Source: Karstenula rhodostoma CBS 690.94
Lineage: Eukaryota; Ascomycota; Dothideomycetes; Pleosporales; Didymosphaeriaceae
Assembly (NCBI GenBank): GCA_010093485.1
Contig: MU001514.1
Location: 44,357-108,356 of the forward strand
DNA length: 64,000 nucleotides
Direction: 5' to 3'
In this document: positions 35,422-46,489 of the stretch, piece by piece
Layout of the letters: the number at the start of each line of letters is the position of its first letter
Position numbering within the stretch: position 1 is the first letter of the stretch
Made by a program: the position numbers and the translations under genes
Notes under the pieces: model-generated
Databases searched by the model: none
The model's input: the letters and a program-made list of their open reading frames with translations, nothing else
Told to the model about the DNA's origin: nothing

Positions 35422-37133
35422 ATGTCTATGCTGGATTCGAGTTCGGAATCCAACACCAGGGGCAAGAGATACTCTGAGAATGAAGATCTAGGGTGGGAAA
35501 GCTTGGAAACAGGCTCTAAGTTTGGCCCAGAAGAGAAAGAGGAGGAACAGCGTGAGGGCGGGCGGCAAGCGTGGCTTACTGTCGCGGGATCGTCTCTGAT
35601 CTACTTTGCGACGTTAGGCACTTCCAATTCGTTCGGTTTCTTTCAGAATTACTACGCGCATACTTTTCTTCAGGGGGTGCCTGTATCGACTATATCCTTC
35701 GTTGGGACGCTGCAAATCACACTTACGAACGTTCTTGCCGCACCCGCCGGAGCTATTTTTGATTGCTATGGGCTAAAAGTACGTAAATCTGGGTTGACAT
35801 GATCTCATATCAGACGTGTTTTGTGTTGTGTATTAAATGACGAGACTACTGCAGCGTTGGAATATCTCAAAGATACATGATACTCAAACTCAAACTCACG
35901 CTAACTAGGGTGCAGGCACTGTACATATTCTCTGGCATCGGCTGCTCGGGCGCATTTCTCGGTCTCTCCTTCATTCACTCTGGTTCTCTTTCGCAGATTT
36001 TTCTCGTTCAAGGTGTCCTTCTGGGCCTCGCGAATGCGTGTGGATCGCAGCCGGCACTCGTTGTTGTCGGACAGCATTTCGTGCGGCGACGTGCGCTGGT
36101 GATGGGACTGGTCGCTGCCGCGGGCAGTGTCGGCGGTGTTTGTTTTCCTGCTCTTCTCGCCAAATTGGCAGAGAAGAAGCAGATAGGATATGTCTGGTCC
36201 TTGAGAGTTGTATCAGGGATCATCATGTACGTGAAAGAGTTCCTACCATGTGCGTGTGCAGCTGATCAGGGGTTCTACGGCTAGGCTTTGCTACATCGTC
36301 GCGATATCGATATCCTCGACAAACATGTCCAAGCAGCCGTCAATTTCCTGGAAGAGGCTAGTCGATCTTCAAGGCTTCCGTGACAGCCGCTACTCGGTTT
36401 TGGCTATCGGATCATTTATAGCTATGCTGGGACAGTTCATACCTTATTACTATATAAGTACAATTTGATCCATCACCCCAACCCGGTTGAGTTCCTTACA
36501 CGCATAGGCACATATGTGCAAGCCACAAACCCCACATCCTCCGCAAAAGACTATCTATTGCCCCTCATGAATGCCTCTAGCATCATCGGTCGCATTTTGT
36601 ATGTATTTCCCTCCTTTCGTTGCTGACTTGAACGCTCATTGTTGACGCCAGAGGCGGTCTCGCAGCCGACTCCGCCGGGGCCGGTAACACCGTCTACCCA
36701 ATGACCATTCTCTCTGGTCTACTCTGCTTAGGCACCTGGGCGGTCACTTCGTCCATTCCTCTGCTCATCACCTTCGTCTTGCTGTACGGTTTCTGCAGCG
36801 GCATTTTCATCGCAGTGCTACCCGTCATCGTTGCGCAAATCACGCCCTCGGACAAGCTGGGAGGAAGGATTGGCGCTTTTTATATGGTTTCTGCGGTGGC
36901 GCAGTTGGTGGGGAGCCCCATCGGCGGAGCGCTGATTCAAGGCAAGAGCGGACAAGGAAGTGATCAGGCGCAGGGATATTTGGGTTTGATAGTATTTGCG
37001 GTGAGTTGATGTTGCGTTGAGAGGATGAGGCATGGAGTACTGACGTGTACAGGGAACGACACTCTTGGTGGGTGGAATAGTGATTCTGATCAGCAGGCTT
37101 TTGCACGATCGGGACCTACGTTCGAGATATTGA
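35422..37133 (+). CDS. MFS transporter, monocarboxylate (MCT/SLC16-like) type
   Basis: Six exons (35422-35778, 35916-36226, 36285-36457, 36508-36598, 36652-37000, 37053-37133) join in frame to 453 aa. An acidic cytoplasmic N-terminus (about 45 residues) precedes the MCT signature region GRQAWLTVAGSSLIYFATLG and NSFGFFQNYY, then about twelve hydrophobic segments, with the central loop WKRLVDLQGFRDSRY. The match to fungal MCT-like proteins (Mch family and esterified-metabolite exporters) is by order and signature. It would sit in the plasma or vacuolar membrane. Substrate is open. It follows a P450 on the same strand. The C-terminal tail is short. Confidence 0.85.
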
Positions 37134-37598
37134 TATATACCAAAAATGAGTCGGAAGGTAGCATTTGGGAAATCAGTGGATGTTATTATATGAGGGTCTT
37201 CAAATGTACAATAACATTCTCTGTGTATGTGACCGCATAGCGGCTATTGGCTTCCTCCGTTGTGGGAGTTTCTGGTAAGAAAGGTGGGGTATTTCAGTAG
37301 GATGTATGATTTGTTTTCTGATCAGATCAATATGCTGATTCCAATTTGACGAGTTTCAAATGCCGTTATGTCCTGGAGTTCACGAGCCCATTACATACAC
37401 GTGACTTCGCGTCTGAGACCTATCCTGTTTGGGGTAGTGCGTCGCGTCACCGCTTCCTTCCTCGGCGTTTCGAACGCTGCATCTCCCAACTTTACGCTAT
37501 TCGCCTCGCAATTTTGGTCAAACACTTTCCTTCGCTGAGAATGACAAACACCACCGACGTCTCATCTGCTTAACGCCCCAAGAGAGTTGCCCGCAGTT
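37134..37598. promoter_or_regulatory. Intergenic, upstream of RecQ gene
   Basis: It holds the MFS 3' end and the RecQ promoter. No gene is seen. Confidence 0.45.
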
Positions 37599-40004
37599 AT
37601 GACAAGCGCACATTCCCAGGAGATAGAGCTTGCCTTCGCAGGGAACCACGCATTGCGCAGCCGGGTTCGCGCGGCCATCGATCAGAACGCTACTCTGGGT
37701 CCTCTTCTTCACGACGTACTAATGCACTTCAGCAAGCACGAGCCACAGCCCCCCCGGTTATCGGCAGAAGACGAAGACGAGTTTCTTGCCTCATTCGAAG
37801 ACGAGGAAGAGTTCCTGGCGGCTACAGAGGCCGTCGAGAACGGGAAGAAAAGACCGCACGACGACGAAAATGCCGAGAGTTCACTTACCAAGCGTCCAAA
37901 ATCCGAGCGTTCGCCCTCAACTATGCTTGCGAACAGAGTTCTCAAAGAGCATTTCGGCTTAGGCGGGTTCCGTCTGAAACAGGAAGCCGCAATAACCCGT
38001 CTCTTAGATGGCGGGAGTGCGACTATTGTGTTTCCGACTGGCGGAGGCAAGAGTCTTTGCTATCAGGTATGCATCACTAAGTCATTCCAGGCTTGTTCTG
38101 ACAAATGAAGGTCCCGGCAGTAGCATTTAGGTACCAGGATGCGGCTCTCGGGTCAAGAACTAATGATATGAGCGGCATCACGTTGGTCGTCTCACCACTC
38201 ATTGCTCTGATGAAGGATCAGGTGGATTCGCTTCTCCGGAGGAAGATCAAAGCGGCAGTTCTGAACTCTTCAATCTCCAGAGATCAATTCCTGGCAACTC
38301 AGGAAGACCTTAGGAATGGCAGCCTTGATCTGCTCTATTGTGCTCCAGAACGGCTGAACAACGAAGGGTTCGTTGCCTCGTTGAAAGCTGTTCCTGGCGG
38401 TATCCGTCTGCTTGCTGTCGATGAAGTATGTTCTGGCTTTTTGAGTCACTACCAGCTCTGTTAACGGACACATTTAGGCACATTGTATTTCTGAATGGGG
38501 ACACTCGTTCCGTCCCGACTATCTCAAGATCGCCCGGTTTGCAAAGGAGGCCGATGTTGAGAGAGTCGCGTGTCTTACAGCTACGGCTACACCCAAGGTT
38601 GCCAAGGATATATGTGATGCGTTTTCTATACCGAGAGAAGGCCTACTCACCACGACCGTATATCGACCCAACTTGAGGCTTTTGGTTCAGTCGAACCCAA
38701 AGCAGAGCGACAATGTCACCAAACTGGTAAAATTTCTTCGCCAGAATCCGGGCCCAACGATTGTATACGTCACGCTCCAGAAAGGTGCGGAAGATTTGGC
38801 CGAAGATCTGAAAAAGCATGGCTTCATAGCTAGGGCCTTTCACGCCGGCATGAAGCCAGAAATCAAGATGCAGACCCAGGATGAGTTCTTCGCGAGCGAC
38901 AAGATGATCGTGGTTGCGACGATTGCGTTCGGCATGGGCATTGACAAGTCAAATATTCGAAACGTGATCCACTTCGATATTCCGGACAGCATTGAGTCTT
39001 ACAGCCAGCAGGTTGGTCGCGCGGGCCGAGACGGACTCCCGAGCGTCTGTCTGTTCAACCTCTCCACGAAGGATTTCTATCTTCGGAACATATTCACATA
39101 CGGCGATCGGCCGTCTGTAAGATCTTTGAAGTTGTTGCTTAATGACATCTGCATTGTGAACAGCAAAAGATTAAAGGTTGGGGATACCTTCGCTGTATCG
39201 ACGTACCACCAGTCGAAAGAAGTCGACATCGGAGCAACCATGTTGAGCATTTTGTACGCCCAACTGGAACTGCACCATGGACTGTTCAGAGCGGCCGGCG
39301 CAAAGTACACGGAGTACAAGTTCAAAACCCACGACGCCGGTCTGATCTCCAGCGATACAGACCCATCTGCGCGCGCAATAATGAAAGGATCCAAAAAAGC
39401 GTCGACTTGGACCTACGTGCCGATCGACCAAATCGAGCAGTCTTCAGGTCTTTCACGTGAAGAGCTCGTACGAAAGATCAACGAGTGGAATGACCGCGGC
39501 GCAATCACTTCGACGGCCAGTGGAGTGCAGAACATCTTCCGGATAGAGAAGCCTCTTCCCTCGACGCCCCAACAGATCAACGACCTGGTCAGCGAACTCG
39601 ACAAGACCATGGGCGCGCAGGAGAGACAGAATCTAGACCGAACGCGGGCCTTGATAAACCTCGTCACCAACAAAAAATGCTACTCTCGTGCCCTCGCCGC
39701 CTACTTCGGCGAAAGCGCCGACGACATGCCGGAGGAATGCGGCCACTGCACGTGGTGCGAGACTCACGAGCAGGTCCAGCTGCCCAACGAGCCGCCGCAG
39801 CCCCCGGATCCCGCGCTCGTGAAACGCATCCTGGAGCAGGTGCCGGCTCGTGATGATCCGAGGTATCTCGCGAAGATTGCGTTCGGTATCAAGAGTCCGC
39901 GGATGACGCAGGAAGGGATATATAGGAAGGACGTCTTCGAATCGATGAATGTTTGCGACTTTGAGGAGTTGCTGAAGATATTCACTAAGGAGTGTCATAT
40001 GTAA
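37599..40004 (+). CDS. RecQ-family ATP-dependent DNA helicase
   Basis: Three exons (37599-38066, 38111-38425, 38478-40004) yield 769 aa. I chose ATG 37599 because the codon four positions upstream is TTG. The helicase core has motif I FPTGGGKSLCYQ at the first splice junction, motif Ia VVSPLIALMKDQV, the DEAH box split by the second intron (VDE/AHCISEWGHSF), LTATAT, VATIAFGMGIDK and QQVGRAGRDG. The RQC region follows, with a zinc site around KCYSRALAAYF and ECGHCTWC, and then a winged-helix part. The acidic N-terminus (about 115 residues) is short compared with Sgs1/BLM, so this is a small RecQ. RecQ helicases unwind recombination and stalled-fork intermediates in the nucleus. Confidence 0.93.
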
Positions 40005-41023
40005 GGTAGCTTGCATCATGTAAGATAGCTTGCATCGTGGGTGGCAAGCAAGTAAAGCGGCACTATACGAGGCTGGTGGGGGTGCTGGGGTGAAGCATTC
40101 TTAGATTGTATCCAGTCGTTTGCTTGTATTTGGGTATGTAATGCGAAGGCAGTGATATTGGGTCACCATACAATAACGCATACGGACATATTGAAATGAC
40201 GTACCGCCAATGCCATGGAGCACACCGATGCTTAACTACCTCATATTCCGTGTCTTAACACCCTCCGGTCCCAGACAAACATCCACCACACCACCGTCAT
40301 CGCCACAGGCGTAGGTGAGAGGCTTACCTGGGTGTGGACAAGTGGTGGATTGGGAGGGATTATTGGGAGATTGTAGTTCGCTGGTCGAAGACTGGGGCAA
40401 TGATCGAGAAGTCGGACGAGCTTGTGGGGCTGGGGACGTTGCGTACACCGCCGTGGTTTGAAGAGTGTGGGCGCAATCGTGTCAAGCACTGTCAACCGCG
40501 AACCCCACCCAAAGGGACTTCTGTTCGAAAGCATCTAAGGCCAATACAAAAAAGATCCCGTGATGGTTGGTGTAGGCATGGTTGCAGGTGATCATGGCGT
40601 GTTTTCCTCGTGATGGATCACGGCACCTTTGGAAGTTCCTCGTTAACGCCGGTGACAAATAGCCTTAAACAATACATTATCCATTCGCCATGGAGCAAAT
40701 TCTGACTCACAAGAGGAGCCAAGCTTTGGCAGCGGCAGACTATGCGCGGTACCCACTTCGTGTGAAGGTATACGTCCCTGCACGCGAAGAGACCGCGCAC
40801 GTCAACTGAGGGCGCAGCGACCCTCGCCCAGCCCATCCGGCTAGAACATCCCACAAGATGTGAAGATGCAGCACCGCACCACGCGTCCGCGACGCCAAAA
40901 GGCCTCTTATCACTGCGCTTCGGCATCCTCGGTATATCCCCCTCCCTCACCCATCACCGCTCCTCTCAATCTGACTTCTCTATGCCACCTCACCCGTCAC
41001 ATCACCGTACAAATCCACCCAAA
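40005..41023. other. Intergenic, about 1 kb
   Basis: Short frames on both strands have no family resemblance and no coherent splice pattern. It is probably RecQ 3' UTR and promoter of the small membrane-protein gene. An unannotated non-coding RNA cannot be excluded. Confidence 0.5.
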
Positions 41024-41374
41024 ATGCCGACAACGCCAACGCCCCCACCCAACCCCACAAACCTCCTCCAAACCATCCTCTGGATCCTCATCGCCACCTT
41101 CCTCTTTGCCCTGGTCTTCTTACTCTCGCAGGACAATACGTAAGCGTTCCAACCCAGCGACTGGCGAGTGGGGGAACGGGAAAGGGAAAGGGGAAAAGAC
41201 CTGCTAACACGCGGCCTGGCCAGACCGCGACCCAGACGCCGCAAAGGCGGAAAGTGGCGCCGGCGCGGGGTCTCGGTGATGAGCACGATCACGGAGCGGA
41301 GCGTCGAGGGGATGCGCCTGGGGATGCAGACGGCGGAGAGCGAGCGAGGGGAGCGAGGGGGGATGAGTGGGTGA
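41024..41374 (+). CDS. Small single-pass membrane protein, function unknown
   Basis: Two exons (41024-41139, 41224-41374) encode 88 aa. A Pro/Thr-rich start (MPTTPTPPPNPTN) leads into one strong hydrophobic helix of about 20 residues (LLQTILWILIATFLFALVFL), then after the splice a very basic patch (RPRRRKGGKWRRRG) and a polar tail with SVMSTITERSVEGMRLGMQT. The positive-outside-helix layout suggests an N-terminus on the luminal or outer side and a basic cytosolic or matrix tail. Splice sites are GTAAGC and CAG and the frame is kept. I do not recognise the family. Support is the canonical intron and the clean topology; the GC-rich repeat right after the stop is a warning. Confidence 0.5.
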
Positions 41375-41932
41375 GAGGGACGAGGGACGAGGGACGAGAG
41401 ACGAGGGATGAAGACCGCCCAGGAAGGGAAAGAGCGGGGAGCAGTCGGGAAGCTCAGGCTGGCGCCTCGACATCAGATCGGTGCCCACATCACCGACACG
41501 ACACGGCGAGGCCCGCGAAGAAGCGCTTACGCATGGCATGCGATAGAAGAAATGCGCTTGGTATCCCGAATGAATAAATACTCCGATCCAGATCCGTAAC
41601 TATCATGAATGTAAAGTAAAGCCAAACTGCACGCCAATGCCCGAACGCTTGCAAAGTGAAACAAAAGAGACCAGTGGATGCCATCCATGCATCCATCCGT
41701 ACCAAATAGCGCGGCGCGAGCCGCGAGCTATACAAGCTAAGAATGCGTCTTTTGCAAAATCTTACAATCATCCTCATGCCGAGCGGACCGAAAACGATGG
41801 AGATCATGACATCAATGGGGGAAGTGAGCGCCCTGAGGAAAGGAAAAAAAAAAAAAAACGGGGGAGTTAAAAAAGTGTAGGTGTGTGCGTGATGTGAGGG
41901 GTATGAAAATGTCGTGCGAGGTAAAGTGGTGT
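41375..41932. other. Intergenic with microsatellite and poly-A
   Basis: A 7-bp repeat (ACGAGGG-like, 41376-41409) and a run of 15 A (41844-41858) are present. It is 3' sequence for both flanking genes; no gene is seen. Confidence 0.55.
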
Positions 41933-44900
41933 TCAAACTTTTGGGTTGACGTCGAATGAGCATATGGATCGCGATGTTGAAGATGTGGAGGATGTGTACG
42001 ACGACGAAGCTAGTGGCTCTGCTGTTGCTGTGCGGTGCGATGAAGCACGTGTATGAATGGGTGGGCTCGCATCCACGGATTTCGGGACTGGGTGATGAAA
42101 TTTCGGTATGCGGATCCCCGGCGGTCTGGTCGTGGTGTCCGCAACCTTTTCTTTTGGGAGTTTATGTTGCGCTTCGTGTTCCGAAACAAGGTTTTTAGGA
42201 GTCAAAGCCGTCTGGGTCAATGGTAAGGGCTCCGTTCCAATGACAAGCTGCTCGCCTCTAACGCCTTTGCCGATGGCGACATCTTTTTCATCCCACAGTC
42301 GCTCATTCACGCGTTGTTCGTCTTGGTGTGAAAACTTGATATCCGCCAAGGTTGCTTCCAGACTCCGTCGCACACGCTCGTTATCAGAGCTAACACGCTC
42401 CAATCCTGGCTCACTGAAGCCTGAGTCTTTATGCGTAGGTCGCGCAAAAATCTCAGAGAGCCCTGTTCCAACGCGAGAGGGAACCGATGAAGCATACGCC
42501 ATTTCGTTCTCCAGGTCGATCAGAGTAGTGGGGTTGAGTATCTCCGCGGCTACTTCTTCCGATGCGGACAGGTCGGCAAGTTGGTTGACTCGGTCGCTAA
42601 AGGAGGCCTGGACCTCAATACTTCTTCTGTGGCTCGCTTCCTTTGTTACTGTGGCGTGTCCCTGCTGCGAGTCATATGTCGGCAGCCCGACAACGGTGGT
42701 CAGAGAGAGCGAGGTTTCGTCCGAATGCTTGCTGGCAATCAACGAGTTGTCAAGCTCGCCTGGCGGCGTGGTAATGCAGACATCTTTGGGTTCTTGGATG
42801 GCGAAGTCTTGCACATCAATTTCTGCACAACCCCTCTGTACCAATTTTGTGTCGCCGTCCACGTACACCTGCTCCCATCTTGTTTCTCGGCTGGCGGGAA
42901 GGCTGGCAAGTTCATTCTCGAGCTCGGAGTCATCGAACGACATGACTGAGCGCGGGGCTGGGTAAGGCGAATAATCCGAACGCGGGTTTTGGCTGTCAGT
43001 TCGTTGTGCATTCGGAGATCGACCGCGAGCTTGCGTGGAGCTTGGGAGAATGTAGGATCCGGATGATCCGATATATTCCGTAGAGGGCATATTGACATGC
43101 GAGAAAGAGGAACGAGAGTGCAAATGATGTGGTCGTGGAGGGATGTCGTCTAGGCCAACGGCGGTTCGGGGGTCAATGTACACTTTGTCGCTCCTATGCG
43201 GGGAGACGCTCTGTCGTGAACCATCTGTAACAGTCCGACTGTGCTTCAGTGTCCTAATGGGGAATTGTTTCAATATGTCCTTTGCGGACGGACGGTCCCG
43301 AGGTGAATCGCTCAAGCAAGCTCTTACGATGCTCTTAAAGTACTCGGGCACCGCGCTGTATCTGTCTAGTGATCTGGCCAGCGGCCTCTCTTGACGTTCA
43401 GGCTCATCCTCTTCGGCTGCAAGAGCCCACAAGACCATGCCGAGTTGAAACAGATCGGACTTGACGCCGATGTAGATTGAAATGCGCTGGCCGCTCTCAA
43501 TGAGCCGAGCAAGCTCTGGGGGTTCCCAGCCAACCGGGCAGCCACGTCGATTTATATCAATAATTTTTGCGTTGTTGTCATGATCAATGACAATGTTGGA
43601 CAGGGTGAAGTCGCCCTGGACAAAGCTGGCTTCGTGGATCTCGGACAAGCCTTCCACGATCTGTCTGGCCCATCTCTCCCTCCGCTCCCAGCTCATTTGC
43701 TCCGAGTTCTTGTAATCATATATAAGGTCAACGAGTGCACCTTGTTCTGCATAGCTAATGAGCAGTCCTTTGATGAGCTCGCTTTTCTCGTCGACAATGA
43801 CGCCTTCGAACTTGATCACTGACTTTGCGTCGGACAGGCTGCATAGGGCGTTTATTTCGTACAGGAATTCTTCTACAGCGTCTGGGCCTGGTATCTCCTT
43901 TTTGATGTACATCTTGTTGCCAACGGAGATTTTGTATACGAAGCCAGAGATGTGCGAATCGAAGCAAATGGCGCTTTCTCGAAATTGTTTGCAATCGAGA
44001 TGATCTAAAGCAGAAAGGGGGGGATAGGGTATGATTTCGTTGACGTCCTCGGTAACATGGACGTGCAGGCGCCCCTCTCCAGTTTGGAGCTTGAGGTTAG
44101 TTACTGTCTCGTAGAACTGTATGTCTAGCAAAGAGTCCCGGATGGATTCGTATATCCGTGCGCTCTTATCACGTTGGTAGTGCAGACTTTTGAGATCGGC
44201 CTCGAGCGACTCGGGCTCAAGATTACGGTAGTCTACAGAGACAGTGACTCTTCTCCACTTGTTGGGCTCCTCGGCGAAGGTGATGAAGAACTTCTCACGA
44301 TCTGACATGTCGCGAAAGTGCATGCTGAGGTTGAGTATCCATTTTGCTTCAAGCTCATCCTGGAGCTGCATGTCGTCCACGTCTGATGTCGAGCGCTGCG
44401 AGTCTCTTTCCAAGTAGTCGTCGTCGGCGGCAATGGAAAGAGGAGGCGGCGGCTCTCCTATAGACAGGTCATCTATGTCCTCCAGCCCGTAGTCGACCTG
44501 CCTTGACCCGGGCGGGATAACAGAGTCTGGTTCGCCGCCTATTGTGGAATGGGGCCTCTGTTCAGCTTCGCTATTCGGTGGACTAAGGACATCGGGGGCG
44601 GACATGGAAGGCGCAGCCACGGGAGGCGGTGAGAGTTGTCGTTTCAAGCCGCTGGATGCTCGTCGGTCCGCGGACGTGGCTCGCCTCTGGTCAGGGGAGG
44701 CGGGGACTTCGAGGAGCTTATCTCTCTTCTCGCTGTTCATTCTCTTAAAGGTCAGTGGCCTCGGCAGCCCAGGGACGACCTTCTTGCTCGACCGTCGGTT
44801 CAGCAGGCCGCCGCGTGCTGCCGCGTGCTCTCCGCTAGAGTGTGGCCTCCCGGTCTCCTTGTTGCCTTCGGGCTGCGCAACGTCCTTGGTCGGCGATGGC

Positions 44901-45049
44901 GGGCCCTCGTCCTTCTTCAGCCAGCTGCCAATCTTCTGAAAGCTCAGTCGATCCCACACGCTCCTGTGCTCGCCCACCTCGGTTCTGGCCCTCTGCCTGC
45001 TCCGGCTCCTGCTCGACTCGCCATTGCTAGCCGCATGTAAGTTGGGCAT
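41933..45049 (-). CDS. Kinase-like protein with degenerate motifs, 1038 aa
   Basis: A single exon starts at ATG 45049; the frame is open seven codons further up but begins there without an ATG. Residues 1-230 are low-complexity, rich in Ser/Arg/Pro. A protein-kinase fold covers about 360-600: a beta-strand Lys (MYIKKEI), the hinge ISYAEQGALVDLI, catalytic loop VQGDFTLSN (Asp and Asn kept, the usual HRD turned into QGD), DFG replaced by DIN (IIDINRRG), WEPPEL in place of the APE segment, SDLFQLGMVLWALA, and the closing Arg in SPRDRPSA. No glycine-rich loop is visible. The 440-residue tail is disordered and Ser-rich. Key Asp residues remain, so weak activity is possible. The target is unknown. 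Confidence 0.8.
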   Translation of the reverse strand: MPNLHAASNGESSRSRSRQRARTEVGEHRSVWDRLSFQKIGSWLKKDEGPPSPTKDVAQPEGNKETGRPHSSGEHAAARGGLLNRRSSKKVVPGLPRPLTFKRMNSEKRDKLLEVPASPDQRRATSADRRASSGLKRQLSPPPVAAPSMSAPDVLSPPNSEAEQRPHSTIGGEPDSVIPPGSRQVDYGLEDIDDLSIGEPPPPLSIAADDDYLERDSQRSTSDVDDMQLQDELEAKWILNLSMHFRDMSDREKFFITFAEEPNKWRRVTVSVDYRNLEPESLEADLKSLHYQRDKSARIYESIRDSLLDIQFYETVTNLKLQTGEGRLHVHVTEDVNEIIPYPPLSALDHLDCKQFRESAICFDSHISGFVYKISVGNKMYIKKEIPGPDAVEEFLYEINALCSLSDAKSVIKFEGVIVDEKSELIKGLLISYAEQGALVDLIYDYKNSEQMSWERRERWARQIVEGLSEIHEASFVQGDFTLSNIVIDHDNNAKIIDINRRGCPVGWEPPELARLIESGQRISIYIGVKSDLFQLGMVLWALAAEEDEPERQERPLARSLDRYSAVPEYFKSIVRACLSDSPRDRPSAKDILKQFPIRTLKHSRTVTDGSRQSVSPHRSDKVYIDPRTAVGLDDIPPRPHHLHSRSSFSHVNMPSTEYIGSSGSYILPSSTQARGRSPNAQRTDSQNPRSDYSPYPAPRSVMSFDDSELENELASLPASRETRWEQVYVDGDTKLVQRGCAEIDVQDFAIQEPKDVCITTPPGELDNSLIASKHSDETSLSLTTVVGLPTYDSQQGHATVTKEASHRRSIEVQASFSDRVNQLADLSASEEVAAEILNPTTLIDLENEMAYASSVPSRVGTGLSEIFARPTHKDSGFSEPGLERVSSDNERVRRSLEATLADIKFSHQDEQRVNERLWDEKDVAIGKGVRGEQLVIGTEPLPLTQTALTPKNLVSEHEAQHKLPKEKVADTTTRPPGIRIPKFHHPVPKSVDASPPIHTRASSHRTATAEPLASSSYTSSTSSTSRSICSFDVNPKV

Positions 45050-45898
45050 GATGGGAACGGCCGGTGGCACACGCGCGCAGCGTAGTAGGCTGCGGGCTTT
45101 ATCCTCTCCGCTCGCTGGGGCGCAGATTCGACGTCGCGGCGGCGTCTCGGTGCGGGATGTTGCTGGGGGAAATTGACGGCGCTATCGGGGCGCGGGACAC
45201 TCGACGTGTGTAACTGTGGCTCTGACTTCCTGCATCCATGCGATGTTGTTCACAGCGGACCGCCTATCAACATGGGCGGTTCCTGCTGCTCCTGCACAGC
45301 TCTTCCGGCGCGGATTTTTGGCCACGCTCGATGCACGGTGCGGTCGGGGCTTGGATGAGTCGGTAAACAGGCAGGCCTGTCGCCTGTCTACCTAATAATA
45401 TTGCTTGGGCGTCAACCGACTCCCCGCAGGCCGGCACTGGTGCCTGAGGTGCAGCAGCGGGAAACACCAGTTGGTCGGGGGGGCAGTCCGCGCGAGTGAG
45501 GCTCGGGGAGGGCACGATCGGGGAGGCTGGACGGTGAGCACGGCGGCGGACTCGACAGAGCAGCGCGAACGAGGCCGTCCACAGCGAGATGTGATGGGTT
45601 TCGGCTGGGTTGGGGTCGACGGCCAATCACAGTGCAGCGCGCAGTCCGTCGGCACCAGAGGAGCCCAACTCCCAAGGAGGCTGATGGCGAGGCGCGTTAC
45701 ACGGCGGGGGGCAGCTGTAGCGACTTTTACGGGCAGGTTTCATCGGAGCCTGCGAAGAGTCACGCTGTCACAGACGCCCAGCAGAGGCCGCCAACGCATC
45801 TTTCGTGTTTCGCTGCAGGCGGTCAAGGCGTCTTCGCATTGGACGCTCGTCGCTCGTCGCTCGAGGCGGAAGGCGGGACCCCCGTCGGTCGTGGCTGC

Positions 45899-45937
45899 CA
45901 CTTCCACTTCCACTTGCACTTGCACTTGCACTTCCAG
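45899..45937. repeat. Hexamer microsatellite CTTSCA
   Basis: Units CTTCCA and CTTGCA alternate over about six copies. Confidence 0.85.
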
Positions 45938-46445
45938 TGAGCAGTCAGTCTTACTGTGTACATGACCCGTCACTCCCTCAGCTCTGTCGCTGTGCCACCC
46001 GCTGTCGCTGCATTGCACCAATCTGGCCACCATTCTGTTCAATCCCTTTGTTCTGCTCTGCGCCGACGAGCATCGACAATGGCACAGCACTGCCGCCTTC
46101 TGGCTCGTACAGTAGTCCGATGGCTACCACGCAGCCTGCGACCCATACTGGCACCGCATGCAGCACTGCTGCCGCTTCGGGTCGAGTGCATGCATCTACA
46201 GGAGCCCCACCTTGTAGCCACAGCCCTCCGGGTGCCGCGCTGCACGCCAGTCTCCAACCGACTCTTTCAAGTTGCGAACGCACACAAGTACTGATACGAC
46301 AGGCCATGACGGCCACGCAGCTCACGCAGCTCGCGCCCATCTGTTGCCAATTCCGAACCAGACTCGGGGAAATCTTGCCCCCGGTGCGGTAGAATTACCT
46401 CACCGCTTCGTGGCTTCCCAACCTCTCCATCCAACCTCCCGCTCC

Positions 46446-46489
46446 ACTGACGGACTGACGGACTGACGGACTGATGGACTGACGGACAC
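46446..46489. repeat. 8-bp tandem repeat CTGACGGA
   Basis: About five units occur, one with T for C. Confidence 0.85.

Noticed and set aside
35006..35491. 161-codon frame upstream of the MFS transporter
   Set aside because: It overlaps the transporter start in another frame and has no recognisable domain; treated as leader or promoter.
18182..37133. A secondary-metabolite cluster (GMC oxidase, FAD monooxygenase, SDR, P450, MFS)
   Set aside because: Housekeeping genes (Csm1, ATP19, MTP18) are interspersed, and no polyketide, peptide or terpene backbone enzyme is present.
41490..41963. 157-codon frame overlapping the 3' end of the kinase-like gene
   Set aside because: Its Phe-rich part comes from the poly-A run on the opposite strand; likely 3' UTR.
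42108..42965. 285-codon open frame antisense to the kinase-like gene
   Set aside because: It mirrors the Ser-rich kinase tail and has no family resemblance.
45405..45965. 186-codon frame in the long gene-free stretch
   Set aside because: Arg/Ser/Thr-rich with a microsatellite at its end, overlapped by similar frames on the other strand; no family match recognised.
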